A DNA stretch of 64,000 nucleotides from an uncultured Pseudomonadales bacterium (GCA_958295875.1 OY282379.1:2170001-2234000); one strand, 5' to 3'. Shown: positions 51,849 to 61,186, numbered from the stretch's first letter. Notes: a model not told the origin generated them from the sequence alone. Translations and numbers: made by a program.

Positions 51849-51872
51849 GCGGGTCTCGGACCCGCTTTTTTT
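51849..51872 (+). terminator. Strong intrinsic terminator
   Basis: GCGGGTC (51849-51855), loop TCG, GACCCGC (51859-51865), then seven T residues (51866-51872). This is the clearest rho-independent terminator in the window, placed 18 bases after the SUMF1 gene stop, and it should end the 45.3-51.8 kb operon. Confidence 0.93.
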
Positions 51873-51945
51873 GGCGGCACCGCGCGCGCGGTCGCTAGCC
51901 GCGCAGCTGCTTGCAGCTAGACTTTCCCGCGAAACGGAGCCAGAT

Positions 51946-51990
51946 TTGACCAACCTTTCGATGCCCGCTTCCAGTCAAGTCTTCTGGCCG
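51946..51990 (+). repeat. 45-bp remnant of the PPC-like gene 3' end (copy 2)
   Basis: This segment would encode LTNLSMPASSQVFWP, matching the end of the protein encoded at 45289-47277. It has no upstream reading frame of its own and lies after the terminator. It looks like the leftover of a deleted or recombined paralogue that once extended the cluster. Confidence 0.6.
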
Positions 51991-52016
51991 CTGGCTAGCC
52001 AACCAGGAGCCGCCCG

Positions 52017-52334
52017 ATGAACCAGTTCGCCCGCATAGTGGCGCAGGGCATGTCCAAGGGCATGTTCCTAGCCGCGTTCTTGATCCCGTGCGCCCTCACC
52101 TATCCCTTGGGTCTGTTCAAATTCCTGCTTCCCATCTTGTACGTCCCGATGGCAGTCGCGTGCTTCTTGCGTGGCACGGCCAACGGCACCAAGTGGGCCG
52201 TCGTCCTTCCGCTCACGGCGGGGGTGTTCGACGTGCTCCTTGCCTTTGTGCCGTTCGTGCCGACGGTCTTGAACGTCGTCGCGTTGGTGGTCGGCATCCG
52301 AAACGGGCGGGGTGCCGCGTCCACCGCCGGATGA
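52017..52334 (+). CDS. Small membrane protein
   Basis: 105 residues with an AGGAG ribosome-binding site about 7 bases before the ATG. Three hydrophobic segments (GMFLAAFLIPCALTYPLGLF, FLLPILYVPMAVACFL, VLPLTAGVFDVLLAFV and a continuation VLNVVALVVGI) predict an integral inner-membrane protein. No family is recognised. It lies just downstream of the exported-protein cluster but beyond its terminator, so it is likely separately expressed. Confidence 0.65.
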   Translation: MNQFARIVAQGMSKGMFLAAFLIPCALTYPLGLFKFLLPILYVPMAVACFLRGTANGTKWAVVLPLTAGVFDVLLAFVPFVPTVLNVVALVVGIRNGRGAASTAG

Positions 52335-52498
52335 TCCCGATAGCTAGCGCCGATTGAAGCCCGGCTCTTGCCCCGGTGACGGCGAGAAACAGCCGCCGGC
52401 GGTAGTGGTTCAGTCGCTTGCGGTGCGGTCCTCGGCGGTCTTTCTTGGACTGCTCCAATTTCATCCAGTGCTCGCTTACAGGCAGACGCCGTTTCATT

Positions 52499-52530
52499 GC
52501 GATAACTTGACAATGTATAGTTGTTATCGC
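52499..52530 (+). promoter_or_regulatory. Inverted-repeat operator and promoter of the AbiE pair
   Basis: GCGATAAC (52499-52506) and GTTATCGC (52523-52530) are perfect 8-bp inverted repeats 16 bases apart, ending one base before the AbiEi start codon. TATAGT at 52516-52521 lies between them as a possible -10 element, which would put transcription start within a few bases of the ATG. AbiEi-type antitoxins are known to bind inverted repeats and repress their own promoter, which fits this layout. Confidence 0.65.
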
Positions 52531-52531
52531 C

Positions 52532-53167
52532 ATGAACTTCCGGGAACTCGTCGAAATCGTCGGGTCGGTGCCAGTCTTCGAAACTGGCTTGCTGGTCGCT
52601 GGCGCGGTGGATCCGGATGGCATCCGCTCCCAGCTTTCGCGGTGGACTCGCGACGGCCGCATCTTCCAACTCCGGCGGGGGCTTTACGCGCTGGCGCCGC
52701 CTTGGCGGCAGTGCATTCCGCATCCGTTCCTAGTGGCGAATCGGCTCGCCCGTGGTTCCTATGTGAGCGGCGCCGCGGCGCTCGCCTACGCCCACGCCAT
52801 TCCGGAGTACGTCGCGGAAGTCACCAGCGTCACGACCGGTCGCCCACAGAGCCGAACGAATGCTTATGGCCGCTTCTCTTTTCGCCACCTGAAAGGAGAC
52901 CTGTTCTTCGGCTATCGCCTGCAGGACTTGGGGGGCGATCAGCAAGCCTTCGTCGCCACGCCGGAAAAGGCGCTGCTCGATGTCATCCACCTGCACCCGG
53001 GCGGAGAAAATCGCGCCTACGTTGAGGCGCTGCGCTTGGACTACGGCGTGTTCTGCTTGGACACCTTGGCGCAACTCGCCGCTCGCAGCCGCTCTCCGAA
53101 ACTCGTGCGCGGCACCGAGGGCGTTCGCCGCTTGGCCGCCGCAACGCCCAGTTATCGGCCGCTGTGA
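52532..53167 (+). CDS. AbiEi-type antitoxin
   Basis: 211 residues. The N-terminal winged-helix-like part (MNFRELVEIVGSVPVFETGL, then DGIRSQLSRWTRDGRIFQLRRGLYAL) is the AbiEi DNA-binding signature, followed by the AbiEi core (HPFLVANRLARGSYVSGAAALAYAHAIPEYV and FVATPEKALLDVIHLHP). It should repress the operon and counter the AbiEii nucleotidyltransferase. The gene overlaps the toxin start by 4 bases (GTGA). It is preceded directly by an inverted-repeat operator. Confidence 0.87.
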   Translation: MNFRELVEIVGSVPVFETGLLVAGAVDPDGIRSQLSRWTRDGRIFQLRRGLYALAPPWRQCIPHPFLVANRLARGSYVSGAAALAYAHAIPEYVAEVTSVTTGRPQSRTNAYGRFSFRHLKGDLFFGYRLQDLGGDQQAFVATPEKALLDVIHLHPGGENRAYVEALRLDYGVFCLDTLAQLAARSRSPKLVRGTEGVRRLAAATPSYRPL

Positions 53168-53964
53168 AGGACCATCTCAAAGAACTGGTGCAAGGCGGCT
53201 CGCCGGTGCAGGGGCGGAACCTCGTGCGCGAATACTTGCAGGCTCGCATCCTGCGCGCGATGCAGGGGGCGTGGGCCATGTTGTCGCTCGCCTTTCAGGG
53301 TGGCACCTGCCTGCGTTTTTTGTATGCGCTGCCGCGCTACTCCGAGGATTTGGACTTTGCCTTGGAGCAGCACCGAGAGCGCTACGACCTGTCGAGGTAT
53401 CTGAAGGCAGTTCAGCACGAACTCGCCCCAGAGGGCTATCGGGTCGAGTTGCGCGTTCGGGAACAGCGTGCCGTTCACAGCGGTCTGGTGCGTTTTTCGG
53501 GGCTGCTTCACGAGCTCGGGCTATCGCCGCATGCGGACGAAGCGCTCGCCATCAAGATCGAAGTGGACACCAATCCGCCGCAGGGCGCGGGCACCGACGT
53601 CAGTTTGGTGCGTCGCCATGTGATGCTGCGGCTGCATCACCATGACAAGGCCAGCCTGCTTGCCGGCAAGCTGCACGCTGTGCTGCAGCGCGGCTACCCC
53701 AAGGGGCGAGACCTTTACGATCTGATCTGGTACTTGAGCGATCCGGGCTGGCCAGCGCCCAATCTCGATCTGTTGAACGCAGCGCTGCGGCAAAGTGGCT
53801 GGCAACACGGTGCCATGCGCCCGAACACTTGGCGGGAGGCTGTGCGCGAGCGGCTCGACGCGACGGATTGGAGCAAGGCCGCGTTGGATGTCGGCCAGTT
53901 TCTGGAGAACCAAGGCGATTTGGCCCTTGTCACCAGAGACAACGCCCTGCGCTTGCTGCAGTAG
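53164..53964 (+). CDS. AbiEii/AbiGii-family nucleotidyltransferase toxin
   Basis: 266 residues, GTG start coupled to the antitoxin stop. The nucleotidyltransferase core is intact: LAFQGGTCLRFLYALPRYSEDLDFAL near 42-67 gives the GGT and S-x-D-x-D motifs, and LAIKIEVDTNPP near 129-140 supplies the third acidic strand. KLHAVLQRGYPKGRDLYDLIWYL near 165-187 is the conserved lysine-rich helix. AbiEii toxins modify tRNA or otherwise stop growth, which protects populations from phage. The pair looks complete and functional. Confidence 0.9.
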   Translation: MKDHLKELVQGGSPVQGRNLVREYLQARILRAMQGAWAMLSLAFQGGTCLRFLYALPRYSEDLDFALEQHRERYDLSRYLKAVQHELAPEGYRVELRVREQRAVHSGLVRFSGLLHELGLSPHADEALAIKIEVDTNPPQGAGTDVSLVRRHVMLRLHHHDKASLLAGKLHAVLQRGYPKGRDLYDLIWYLSDPGWPAPNLDLLNAALRQSGWQHGAMRPNTWREAVRERLDATDWSKAALDVGQFLENQGDLALVTRDNALRLLQ

Positions 53965-54027
53965 CTGTACGCGCGGCGCGGCGAACCGGCAGATTGCTTG
54001 ACGCCTAGCTTCGCTGCGGCCGATACT

Positions 54028-54044
54028 CGCCCCGTTGCGGGGCG
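54028..54044 (+). repeat. 7-bp-stem hairpin downstream of AbiE
   Basis: CGCCCCG (54028-54034) and CGGGGCG (54038-54044) flank TTG, 64 bases after the toxin stop. There is no T-run; it may weakly terminate or stabilise the abiE message. Confidence 0.35.
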
Positions 54045-54150
54045 GGCGCTTGGCGCCTCGAACCCGTGCGGGCCTTGGCGTTCGGCGCTGGCTCCAACGT
54101 GCCACGGTTCACCGCGACGACAACTGAGGAGCCGTAGAGCGAAACAAGCG

Positions 54151-54999
54151 ATGCAAACCCTAACCCCGGCGCAGCGAAAGCAGTGGCAAGTGGATGGCTA
54201 CCTTCATCTTGAGGGTGTGCTGGATGCGGATGAGGCGGCCTTCTACGCGAGCGAGATGGATCGCATCCGGCAGCTGCCGGGCTACGAGCCGGATCGGCGC
54301 CCCGGTCTGCCCATCGGCCACTACGCCTTCATGGAGCACACGCCGGATCGCGACCCGGCCGGCTTCATGGATCGCCGCGAGCTCTTGAGCTACGGCCAAC
54401 CCTTCATCGACCTGATCGACCGCGCCCCCATCTTCGACTACATCGTGGACATCATGGGGCCGAACATCCTGCTCAGCATGACGCAAGCCATCACGCGGGC
54501 CAGCGGCGATGGCTTCCCGGGCTACACGCACACGGACGGTGGCGAATCGCTGCGCCGCATCCGGGTCGCGGAATCCAGCCCGCCCATCGCCGTGAAGGCC
54601 ATGTTCCTGTTAAGCGACGTGAACGAGCCGAACAGCGGCAATCTCACCGTGTTTCCGGGCAGCCACATGCGTCCGATTCCGCTGCCGGACGAGCGGCAGA
54701 TCACGCCCTACTCCGCGGGCGCCGCGCAGCTCATGGGCAAGGCGGGGGACGTCTACCTATTCCCCCATGCGCTGTGGCATGGCCCGTGCCAGAACCATTC
54801 CGGGCAGGCGCGCAAATGCTTGCTGTACAACTACTGCCAGCTTTGGGTGCGTTGCTACGATTACGACGCCGTGCCGGACATCGCCGAGTGCTGCACGCCC
54901 CGGCAGCGGCGCCTGCTCGGCAACTTGGGCTACGACTTTGTGCCCGGATCTTACTTCTATGTGCCAAAGGATCAGCCAGAGGTGATCGCGGGGGCGTGA
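54151..54999 (+). CDS. Phytanoyl-CoA dioxygenase (PhyH) family protein
   Basis: 282 residues. The Fe(II) site of this 2-oxoglutarate oxygenase family is visible: H127 and D129 in GYTHTDGG, and H210 in FPHALWHGPC. The N-terminal WQVDGYLHLEGVLDADEAAFY is typical. It would hydroxylate an unactivated carbon using O2 and 2-oxoglutarate in the cytoplasm; the substrate is unknown. The ATG at 54151 excludes a spurious upstream extension. The sulfatase gene begins 5 bases after its stop, and a TonB receptor gene follows. Confidence 0.87.
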   Translation: MQTLTPAQRKQWQVDGYLHLEGVLDADEAAFYASEMDRIRQLPGYEPDRRPGLPIGHYAFMEHTPDRDPAGFMDRRELLSYGQPFIDLIDRAPIFDYIVDIMGPNILLSMTQAITRASGDGFPGYTHTDGGESLRRIRVAESSPPIAVKAMFLLSDVNEPNSGNLTVFPGSHMRPIPLPDERQITPYSAGAAQLMGKAGDVYLFPHALWHGPCQNHSGQARKCLLYNYCQLWVRCYDYDAVPDIAECCTPRQRRLLGNLGYDFVPGSYFYVPKDQPEVIAGA

Positions 55000-55004
55000 C
55001 GGCG

Positions 55005-56678
55005 ATGGCAACGGCGATGGCGCTGCCGATCGGTAAGGGCTGGACGTTACCGCGAGGCCAAGTGGGGGCATCCTGCAGCGATCGGCATGGCGCAACGCAT
55101 AACGTGCGGTTGTGGCGACGGGCATGGTCGGCGCCGTCTGGCACGGGCGGCCGCGCCCTGGTCACGCGCCGCCCCTCACCGAGCGCCCTCGCTTGCGTGT
55201 TGGCGAGCGTCGCGCTCCTCATGTGCCGTGCGGCGGCGGCAACATCGCCAGCCGTGCCCGAGCTCGATCCCACACCCGCCACGCTCCCCAACATCGTGCT
55301 CATCGTGCCGGACGATCTTGGCCGCAACGATGTGAGCTTCAACGGCGGCGGCATCGCGACGCCGAATATCGACCGCGTTGCCAAAGAGGGCGTGCGGCTG
55401 TCGCGGTTCTACACCGCTCCTGTCTGCTCCCCCACCCGCGCTGGGCTGATGACCGGGCGTTATCCCATCCGCTACGGGCTGATGCGGTCTGTGGTGGCAC
55501 CGTGGCGGCACTACGGGCTGGACACGGCGGAAGTGACGCTGCCAACAGCGCTGGCCAATGCCGGTTATGCGCACCGGGGCATCTTCGGCAAGTGGCACTT
55601 GGGCCACTTCGAGCGCAAGTGGCACCCGCTGCGGCGCGGCTTCACGGAGTTCATCGGCCATAACACCGCGGTGGATTACTTCACCCACGAGCGCGAGGGC
55701 GAGCGGGATTGGAGCCACGGCTACGCGCCGGTGCGCGAGGCCGGCTATGTCACGGACCTGTTGGCTAGTTACGCCTCGCGGTTCATTGAAGCGCATGCGC
55801 GGGATGCGGCGCCGTTCTTCTTGTATGTGCCGTTCAGCGCGCCGCACAGCCCGCTGCAGGCGAAGCCGGAAGACCTGCCGCGCTACGCCCACTTAGAGGC
55901 CATCGACGCGCCGCGCGGCTGGCAGTTGGCCACCGGCGGGCGGCCGTTGCCGAGCGTTGCGGAGCGTGCCGCCGGGCGGCGCATCCACGGGGCGATGGTG
56001 CATGCGCTGGACGTGGGCGTCGGCCGCATCTTGGATGCGCTGGATGCCAACGGCATCGCGGACAACACGTTGGTGCTCTTTCACAGCGACAACGGCGGTT
56101 CCGTCGGCATTGGCGACAACGCGCCGTTGCGCGGTTCCAAGGCCACCGTGTACGAGGGCGGCATTCGCGTCGCCGCCGCGGCGCGCTGGCCGGCAGGCGG
56201 CATCAGCGGCGGCCGGGAAGTGGCGTCGGCCATCGCCTACATCGATGTGCTGCCCACGCTGATGCGCGTGGCCGGCTTGGCGGAGCACGGCGGCAAGCCG
56301 CTCGATGGCCGGGATGTGCTCGATGCGCTCGCCGGGCGGGAACCGGGCGCCACGCGGGACATCTATGCCTATGTGGTGGTGGACCTCGAGGAGGAGCAAC
56401 TCTCCGTGGCGGAGGGGGATTGGAAGCTGGTGGTGCTCGGTGCGCCGCTCACCGAGGCCGGCACCGCGGCGGCGGCGCGCAAGCAACTGTTCCGTTTGGA
56501 TGCAGACCCTACCGAGACGCAGGACGTTGCCGCCGAGCACCCAGAGGTGGTGGCGCGGCTGCTCGACAAGGCCATTGCCTTCCGCAGCCTGCAGCCGCCA
56601 AACCCCATCGAAGCGCCGTTTGCGGCCGGCGCCGAGGGCTTCACGCCGCCGCCGGATTGGCAGTTTCCCGAGTTTTAG
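55005..56678 (+). CDS. Exported type I sulfatase (arylsulfatase family)
   Basis: 557 residues from ATG 55005; GTG 55104 would give a more usual N-terminus just ahead of the signal peptide (LACVLASVALLMCRAAAATSP). The active site is complete: PNIVLIVPDDLGRNDV supplies the metal-binding Asp pair, CSPTR is the C-x-P-x-R formylglycine site, and GKWHLGHF and LFHSDNGGSVG are further landmarks. The Cys must be converted to formylglycine by a maturase. Neither SUMF1-like protein in this window retains the catalytic cysteines, so activation must come from elsewhere. Likely periplasmic, removing sulfate from an organic sulfate taken in by the TonB receptor that follows. Confidence 0.88.
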   Translation: MATAMALPIGKGWTLPRGQVGASCSDRHGATHNVRLWRRAWSAPSGTGGRALVTRRPSPSALACVLASVALLMCRAAAATSPAVPELDPTPATLPNIVLIVPDDLGRNDVSFNGGGIATPNIDRVAKEGVRLSRFYTAPVCSPTRAGLMTGRYPIRYGLMRSVVAPWRHYGLDTAEVTLPTALANAGYAHRGIFGKWHLGHFERKWHPLRRGFTEFIGHNTAVDYFTHEREGERDWSHGYAPVREAGYVTDLLASYASRFIEAHARDAAPFFLYVPFSAPHSPLQAKPEDLPRYAHLEAIDAPRGWQLATGGRPLPSVAERAAGRRIHGAMVHALDVGVGRILDALDANGIADNTLVLFHSDNGGSVGIGDNAPLRGSKATVYEGGIRVAAAARWPAGGISGGREVASAIAYIDVLPTLMRVAGLAEHGGKPLDGRDVLDALAGREPGATRDIYAYVVVDLEEEQLSVAEGDWKLVVLGAPLTEAGTAAAARKQLFRLDADPTETQDVAAEHPEVVARLLDKAIAFRSLQPPNPIEAPFAAGAEGFTPPPDWQFPEF

Positions 56679-56916
56679 TCGCCTCGCGCACCCGTCTGCC
56701 CTCGCCTCGCGCACCCGTCGGGCGACGCCCAAGGTGCCGAAAATCCCCTCGCTTCGGGGCACATCTGCCGCTTGCACGCCCGCCCCAATGGTGGTAGTAG
56801 TGCCGTAAGGCCCGCCAATAGACAGGGCCCGCTAGCACGAAAACGTGCCTGCCACGCGCAATTAAGGGGGCCGTGGCGCGTGCGTCTATCCGCAACTCGC
56901 ATCAGAGGGAAACCAC

Positions 56917-59733
56917 ATGAATCAACCGAATAGCGCAACGAGGAAGCAGGCGGTTGCCGCCTTTTGCGTCGCATGGTTGGCGGCGCTCGCGCTGCCGGCG
57001 GCCGCAGAGCCGGGTGCAGCGGACGACGACGACGCTGCCCCGATCGAGGAGATCGTCGTGCGGGGCATTCGCGGCAGCATGCGCCAATCCGTGGAGATGA
57101 AGCGCGCCGCAGACAACATCGTGGATGCCCTGGTCGCCGAAGACATCGGCAAGTTCCCGGATCAAAACCTGGCGGAATCCCTGCAGCGCGTCTCTGGCGT
57201 CGCCATCGACCGGCAGCGGGGTGAAGGGGCGCTGGTGTCCATTCGCGGCTTGGGGCCGCAATTCGTGCGCGTGCAGATGAATGGGCGCACGGCCATGTCG
57301 ACGGGCATCGGAAGCGCCGGCACGTTCGGCGTGCCCGTAAACGGGCGCGTCTTCTACTTCGATTCCATGCAGTCTGAACTCGTGCAGGCGGTGGAGGTGT
57401 ACAAAACGCCGCAGGCAGATTTGATGGAGGGCGGTTTGGGCGGCACCGTGAACATCCGCACCCGGCGCCCATTCGACCTGAGCGGCCAGCGCGTGCTCGC
57501 CGGCTCGGCCCTCGCCACCTACAACGAGCTGCGCGACAGCACAGACTATCGGCTCTCCGGCGCCTACAGCGACACGTTCGCGGACGACACGTTGGGGTTC
57601 CTCATCGGCGTTGCGTATGACGACCGCGCCGTGCGGGAAGACTGGATGGGCCATCCAGACTACGAGCCGAAGATCTTCAACCGTGCCGTGGACGAGAACG
57701 GCAATGCGCTGGCGCCGTGCCGGCTGATTGCGGCGCCGGCCGGCGCCGGCTGCGGCTACACCCCCGGCAACATCCGCTTGGGGCTAGTGCTGGACGAGCG
57801 CGAGCGGATCAACATTTCGTCGGCGCTGCAGTGGCGCCCGCGGCCAGACTTGGACGTCAACATCGACGTGCTCTATTCCGCGTTCGACCGTGAGTACCTC
57901 GATTTGCAGGTGCCGCTGCGCAGCCAAGCGGGGCTCGCGAACCGGGCCACCGAAGTACACATGAACGAGAACGACATCGTGACGTACTTCGCCACCACCG
58001 GCGCGCGCCCGCGGCCGTTCCCGTACAACCACGACACCACCTCGGATCAGCGGCAAATCGGCGCCAACGTCGTCTTCACGCCAACCGATAGGCTGCACTT
58101 GAGCTTCGACGTGGCCTATGCGATGGCGGAAGTGGATCAGACGCAGCAGTCCACCTACTACGACATCGCCGGCGGCATTCCGGTGACGTGGGACATCCGC
58201 AACAGCTTCATTCCGGTGATGAATGTCGATGCAGATCTCAACGATCCGAGCATCTACACGTTCTCTCTCTTGTGGCGGGCGCTGCGCGTCTCAAACGACG
58301 ATGAGCTGCAGTTCCGTTCAGACGTCACCTATGAGTTCGATGACGGTTCGTTTGTGAAGGCGGGCATCAGCTACCGCGACCGGGAACGCGAGTATTCGCA
58401 GTACAGCTTCTCCGCCGGCGCCCGGCATGGCATTTTCTTGAACGAGCCCTTGGCGAACGTGAAGTGGCACCAGTTCCCGGTGGACGATTATCTCGATGGC
58501 ATCGATGGCGCAAGCAGCTGGCCTTCTGGCTGGGTGTGGCCGGATCCGGACGACGTCTTCCAAACCTACTTTGTGGACCGGCTCGGTGAAATCCCGCAGT
58601 CGCTCTTCGACAGTGCCTCGGATAGCCGCAGCGAAGACTTCTTCATCAACGAGAAGACCACCGCTGTCTACCTGATGGGGCATTTGGCCGGCAACTTGGG
58701 TGACATCCCCTTCTCCGGCAACGCCGGCGTGCGGGTGGTGCAGGTGGACCGCGCCTCCACCGGCAATGTGCAGCCGATTGAAGACATCGTGTACTCCGAA
58801 GCGTCCGGCGTGTACAGCTTCGTCCTGCTGCCGGCCGAGTTCCAAACGCACAACAACAAGTACACCTACTGGCTGCCGTCGGTGAACCTCAAGTTCGAGC
58901 TGCGGGAAGATTTGCTGCTGCGCGGGGCGTGGGGCAAGACGATGGCGCAGCCGAACTTTGATGACCTGAACCCAGGCGGCTTCAAGCTGGCTTCCACGCG
59001 CCGCGTGCAGGAAGGCAACCCGTATCTGGAACCCCATGTGGCCGAGCAGCTGGACATCTCGCTGGAGTGGTATCTCTCGGAGAGCTCCATCGCAGCCGTT
59101 GCCGGCTTCGGCAAGTGGGTGGAATCGTTCATCACCACGGTGACCAGGCTGGAGGACTTTCTCCATCCGACCACGGGCCAACCCATTGAAGACCAAGAGA
59201 GCGGCGGCAATGTGCGGCTGCAATACCAGGGGCCGCGCAATGAAGACGGCGCCTTCATCGGCGGCTTGGAGCTCATGTTCCAGCACGTGTTCGTGAACTT
59301 GCCATCGCCGTTCGACGGCATCGGCGTGCAGGCGAACTACACGCGGGTGACCACGGACGCCGAGTTCACCAACCCGAACAGCGGCGCCACGTTCGACGTG
59401 CCGGGGCTTTCCAAGAACACCTACAACTTGGTGTTGTTCTACGAAAAGGGCCCCATCAGTGGCCGGGTGGCGTGGAATCAGCGCGACTCCTTCTTGGTGG
59501 CCGTGTCGGACACGCGCTCCAACCCGCGCTTCACGCGCAAGTACTCGCAGATTGACGCCGGCTTCAGCTACAACGTGACGGAGAAGATCTCCGTGGTGTT
59601 CGAGGGCATCAACTTGGGCGACGACAACGTCATTCAGTACAACATCGTCGGCCCCGCCTCGAACTTGGAACAGCTGCGCTACACCAGCAACACCGGGCGT
59701 CGCTTCCAAGCGGGCGTGCGCGTCTCGCTGTAG
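56917..59733 (+). CDS. TonB-dependent outer-membrane receptor
   Basis: 938 residues. Signal peptide VAAFCVAWLAALALPAAAEP, a TonB-box-like EEIVVRGIRGSMRQS near 46-60, and a plug domain with AEDIGKFPDQNLAESLQRVSGVAI and SIRGLGPQFVRVQMNGRTA. A long 22-strand barrel follows, ending in the aromatic GRRFQAGVRVSL. The DIGKFPDQN style is typical of Alteromonadales/Caulobacter carbohydrate-type receptors. It should import a bulky substrate using TonB-ExbB-ExbD energy. The 238-base gap to the sulfatase gene contains no other gene but probably a promoter. With PhyH and sulfatase it may form one acquisition locus. Confidence 0.93.
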   Translation: MNQPNSATRKQAVAAFCVAWLAALALPAAAEPGAADDDDAAPIEEIVVRGIRGSMRQSVEMKRAADNIVDALVAEDIGKFPDQNLAESLQRVSGVAIDRQRGEGALVSIRGLGPQFVRVQMNGRTAMSTGIGSAGTFGVPVNGRVFYFDSMQSELVQAVEVYKTPQADLMEGGLGGTVNIRTRRPFDLSGQRVLAGSALATYNELRDSTDYRLSGAYSDTFADDTLGFLIGVAYDDRAVREDWMGHPDYEPKIFNRAVDENGNALAPCRLIAAPAGAGCGYTPGNIRLGLVLDERERINISSALQWRPRPDLDVNIDVLYSAFDREYLDLQVPLRSQAGLANRATEVHMNENDIVTYFATTGARPRPFPYNHDTTSDQRQIGANVVFTPTDRLHLSFDVAYAMAEVDQTQQSTYYDIAGGIPVTWDIRNSFIPVMNVDADLNDPSIYTFSLLWRALRVSNDDELQFRSDVTYEFDDGSFVKAGISYRDREREYSQYSFSAGARHGIFLNEPLANVKWHQFPVDDYLDGIDGASSWPSGWVWPDPDDVFQTYFVDRLGEIPQSLFDSASDSRSEDFFINEKTTAVYLMGHLAGNLGDIPFSGNAGVRVVQVDRASTGNVQPIEDIVYSEASGVYSFVLLPAEFQTHNNKYTYWLPSVNLKFELREDLLLRGAWGKTMAQPNFDDLNPGGFKLASTRRVQEGNPYLEPHVAEQLDISLEWYLSESSIAAVAGFGKWVESFITTVTRLEDFLHPTTGQPIEDQESGGNVRLQYQGPRNEDGAFIGGLELMFQHVFVNLPSPFDGIGVQANYTRVTTDAEFTNPNSGATFDVPGLSKNTYNLVLFYEKGPISGRVAWNQRDSFLVAVSDTRSNPRFTRKYSQIDAGFSYNVTEKISVVFEGINLGDDNVIQYNIVGPASNLEQLRYTSNTGRRFQAGVRVSL

Positions 59734-59779
59734 CGCCGGCATCGCGGCGCGAGCCTTCCTCGTCCGCCGCCCGCCTTTG

Positions 59780-59814
59780 TGCCCCGCCCCCGTTCTCAAA
59801 CGGGTGGCGGGGCA
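59780..59814 (+). terminator. Long hairpin between convergent genes
   Basis: A 15-bp stem with one bulged base: outer arm TGCCCCGCC (59780-59788) with GGCGGGGCA (59806-59814), inner arm CCCGTT with AACGGG around a 4-base loop. It lies between the stops of the receptor and the convergent dehalogenase gene and could terminate transcription from both sides, although T-runs are lacking. Confidence 0.6.
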
Positions 59815-59886
59815 AGGCCATGCTGGATGTCGGCGCGCGCGAAGCCATGCACCCCGCCGAGCTGCGAATGGTGGCGGGTGCCGCCC

Positions 59887-61068
59887 TCAGTCGATGCCAG
59901 CCAACCAGTCGCGGATGCCTTGGCCGATGGCGTCCGGCGAGTCTTCTTGGATGAAGTGCGAACCGGCGACGGTGATCTCCGTCTGATTTGGCCACTGCCG
60001 GCACAGCTCGCGTTGCGGGCCGGTGAGGATGGCGCCCGGCTCTGCGTTCACGAACAGCTTGGGCACATCTGAAGCGCCGAGCCATTGGGCGTAGTCCGCG
60101 GCGATTTGCGTCACGTCTTCCGGTTCGCCGGCAATGGGAATCTGGCGCGGCCAAGTGAGCGTCGGACGGCGCCCCTCGCCGGGTTCCATGAACGGCCGCC
60201 GGTAGGCATTCATCTCGGCGTCGCCGAGCTTGCGGATGATGGAACGCGGCAACATGTTCTCGACGAAGGCGTTGCCTTGCAGGACGATCTCCTCCCCCTT
60301 TGGCGAGCGGAAACCTTGGAACGCGCCGCGCGCCGCGGCTGGCCAATCCTCCCAGCTCGCAATGGGCGCCACGATGGCTTCCATGTAGGCGATGCCGCGC
60401 ACTGCATCCCGATGCCGGTTCGCCCAATCGAAGCCGAGCGCGGAGCCCCAGTCATGCACCACCAGGGTGACGTTCTTCGATACGCCGATGGCGTCGAGCA
60501 ACCCGTCGAGGTACTCGCGGTGCTCGATGAAGCGATAGCTGTTCGCGCCGGGGTTGTCGAGCTTCTCGGAATCTCCCATGCCGATGAGGTCTGGCGCGAT
60601 GCACCGGCCCAGCCCCTCAAGATGCGGCATGACGTTGCGCCAGAGATAGGATGACGTGGGGTTGCCGTGCAGGAAGACGATGGGGTCGCCTTCACCCACG
60701 TCCACATAGGCCATGCGCTTGCCCAGCACCTGCGCGTGGCGCTTCGGATAGCGGTCTAGGCCGGACACGTCCCCGTCCGGCCCCAGCCCTTGCACGAACA
60801 TGGCCGTGGCGCCGGGCCCATGCTCGTGGCGGATGGGGATGATCTCCTTGTAGGCATCGGATTCCCACCAACCCCGCGCATCGGCCATGGTGGGGAAGCG
60901 GATGATGACGTTGTGGTTCGGCGGCGCATCGCCCTCCAAAGGGTTGGCCGGCCCCGCCGCGAGCACCCAGCCCTTGAACGGCTTGATGGTGCGGAGGACG
61001 CCGCGTTCGTAGGGGCGGAAGGCATCGCGGTCTTGAACGGGCACATGGGCGATGAGGAAGGCCGGCAT
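59887..61068 (-). CDS. DUF1330 domain fused to a haloalkane dehalogenase
   Basis: 393 residues, about 95 more than haloalkane dehalogenases. Residues 1-95 are a DUF1330 (dimeric alpha/beta barrel) domain: [20 protein letters not shown] and [20 protein letters not shown]. Residues about 103-393 are an HLD-II type dehalogenase. It has nucleophile D206 followed by W207 ([10 protein letters not shown]), E230 in YMEAI, H371 in [10 protein letters not shown], and N136 in [10 protein letters not shown] for halide binding. All catalytic residues are present, so hydrolysis of carbon-halogen bonds is plausible. The fusion is unusual to me. Start at ATG 61068 because DUF1330 begins there. Confidence 0.85.
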   Translation of the reverse strand: MPAFLIAHVPVQDRDAFRPYERGVLRTIKPFKGWVLAAGPANPLEGDAPPNHNVIIRFPTMADARGWWESDAYKEIIPIRHEHGPGATAMFVQGLGPDGDVSGLDRYPKRHAQVLGKRMAYVDVGEGDPIVFLHGNPTSSYLWRNVMPHLEGLGRCIAPDLIGMGDSEKLDNPGANSYRFIEHREYLDGLLDAIGVSKNVTLVVHDWGSALGFDWANRHRDAVRGIAYMEAIVAPIASWEDWPAAARGAFQGFRSPKGEEIVLQGNAFVENMLPRSIIRKLGDAEMNAYRRPFMEPGEGRRPTLTWPRQIPIAGEPEDVTQIAADYAQWLGASDVPKLFVNAEPGAILTGPQRELCRQWPNQTEITVAGSHFIQEDSPDAIGQGIRDWLAGID

Positions 61069-61186
61069 GGGTACACTCCTAGGGTGGTTGGATGGCGGCA
61101 ATGCTTGCACAAACGGGCGCGGCTCGTCATCCGCAACCCGCGCCCGCGCTTAACATTGGCGGCACTCGGAACGTGGTGGCAAAGTG

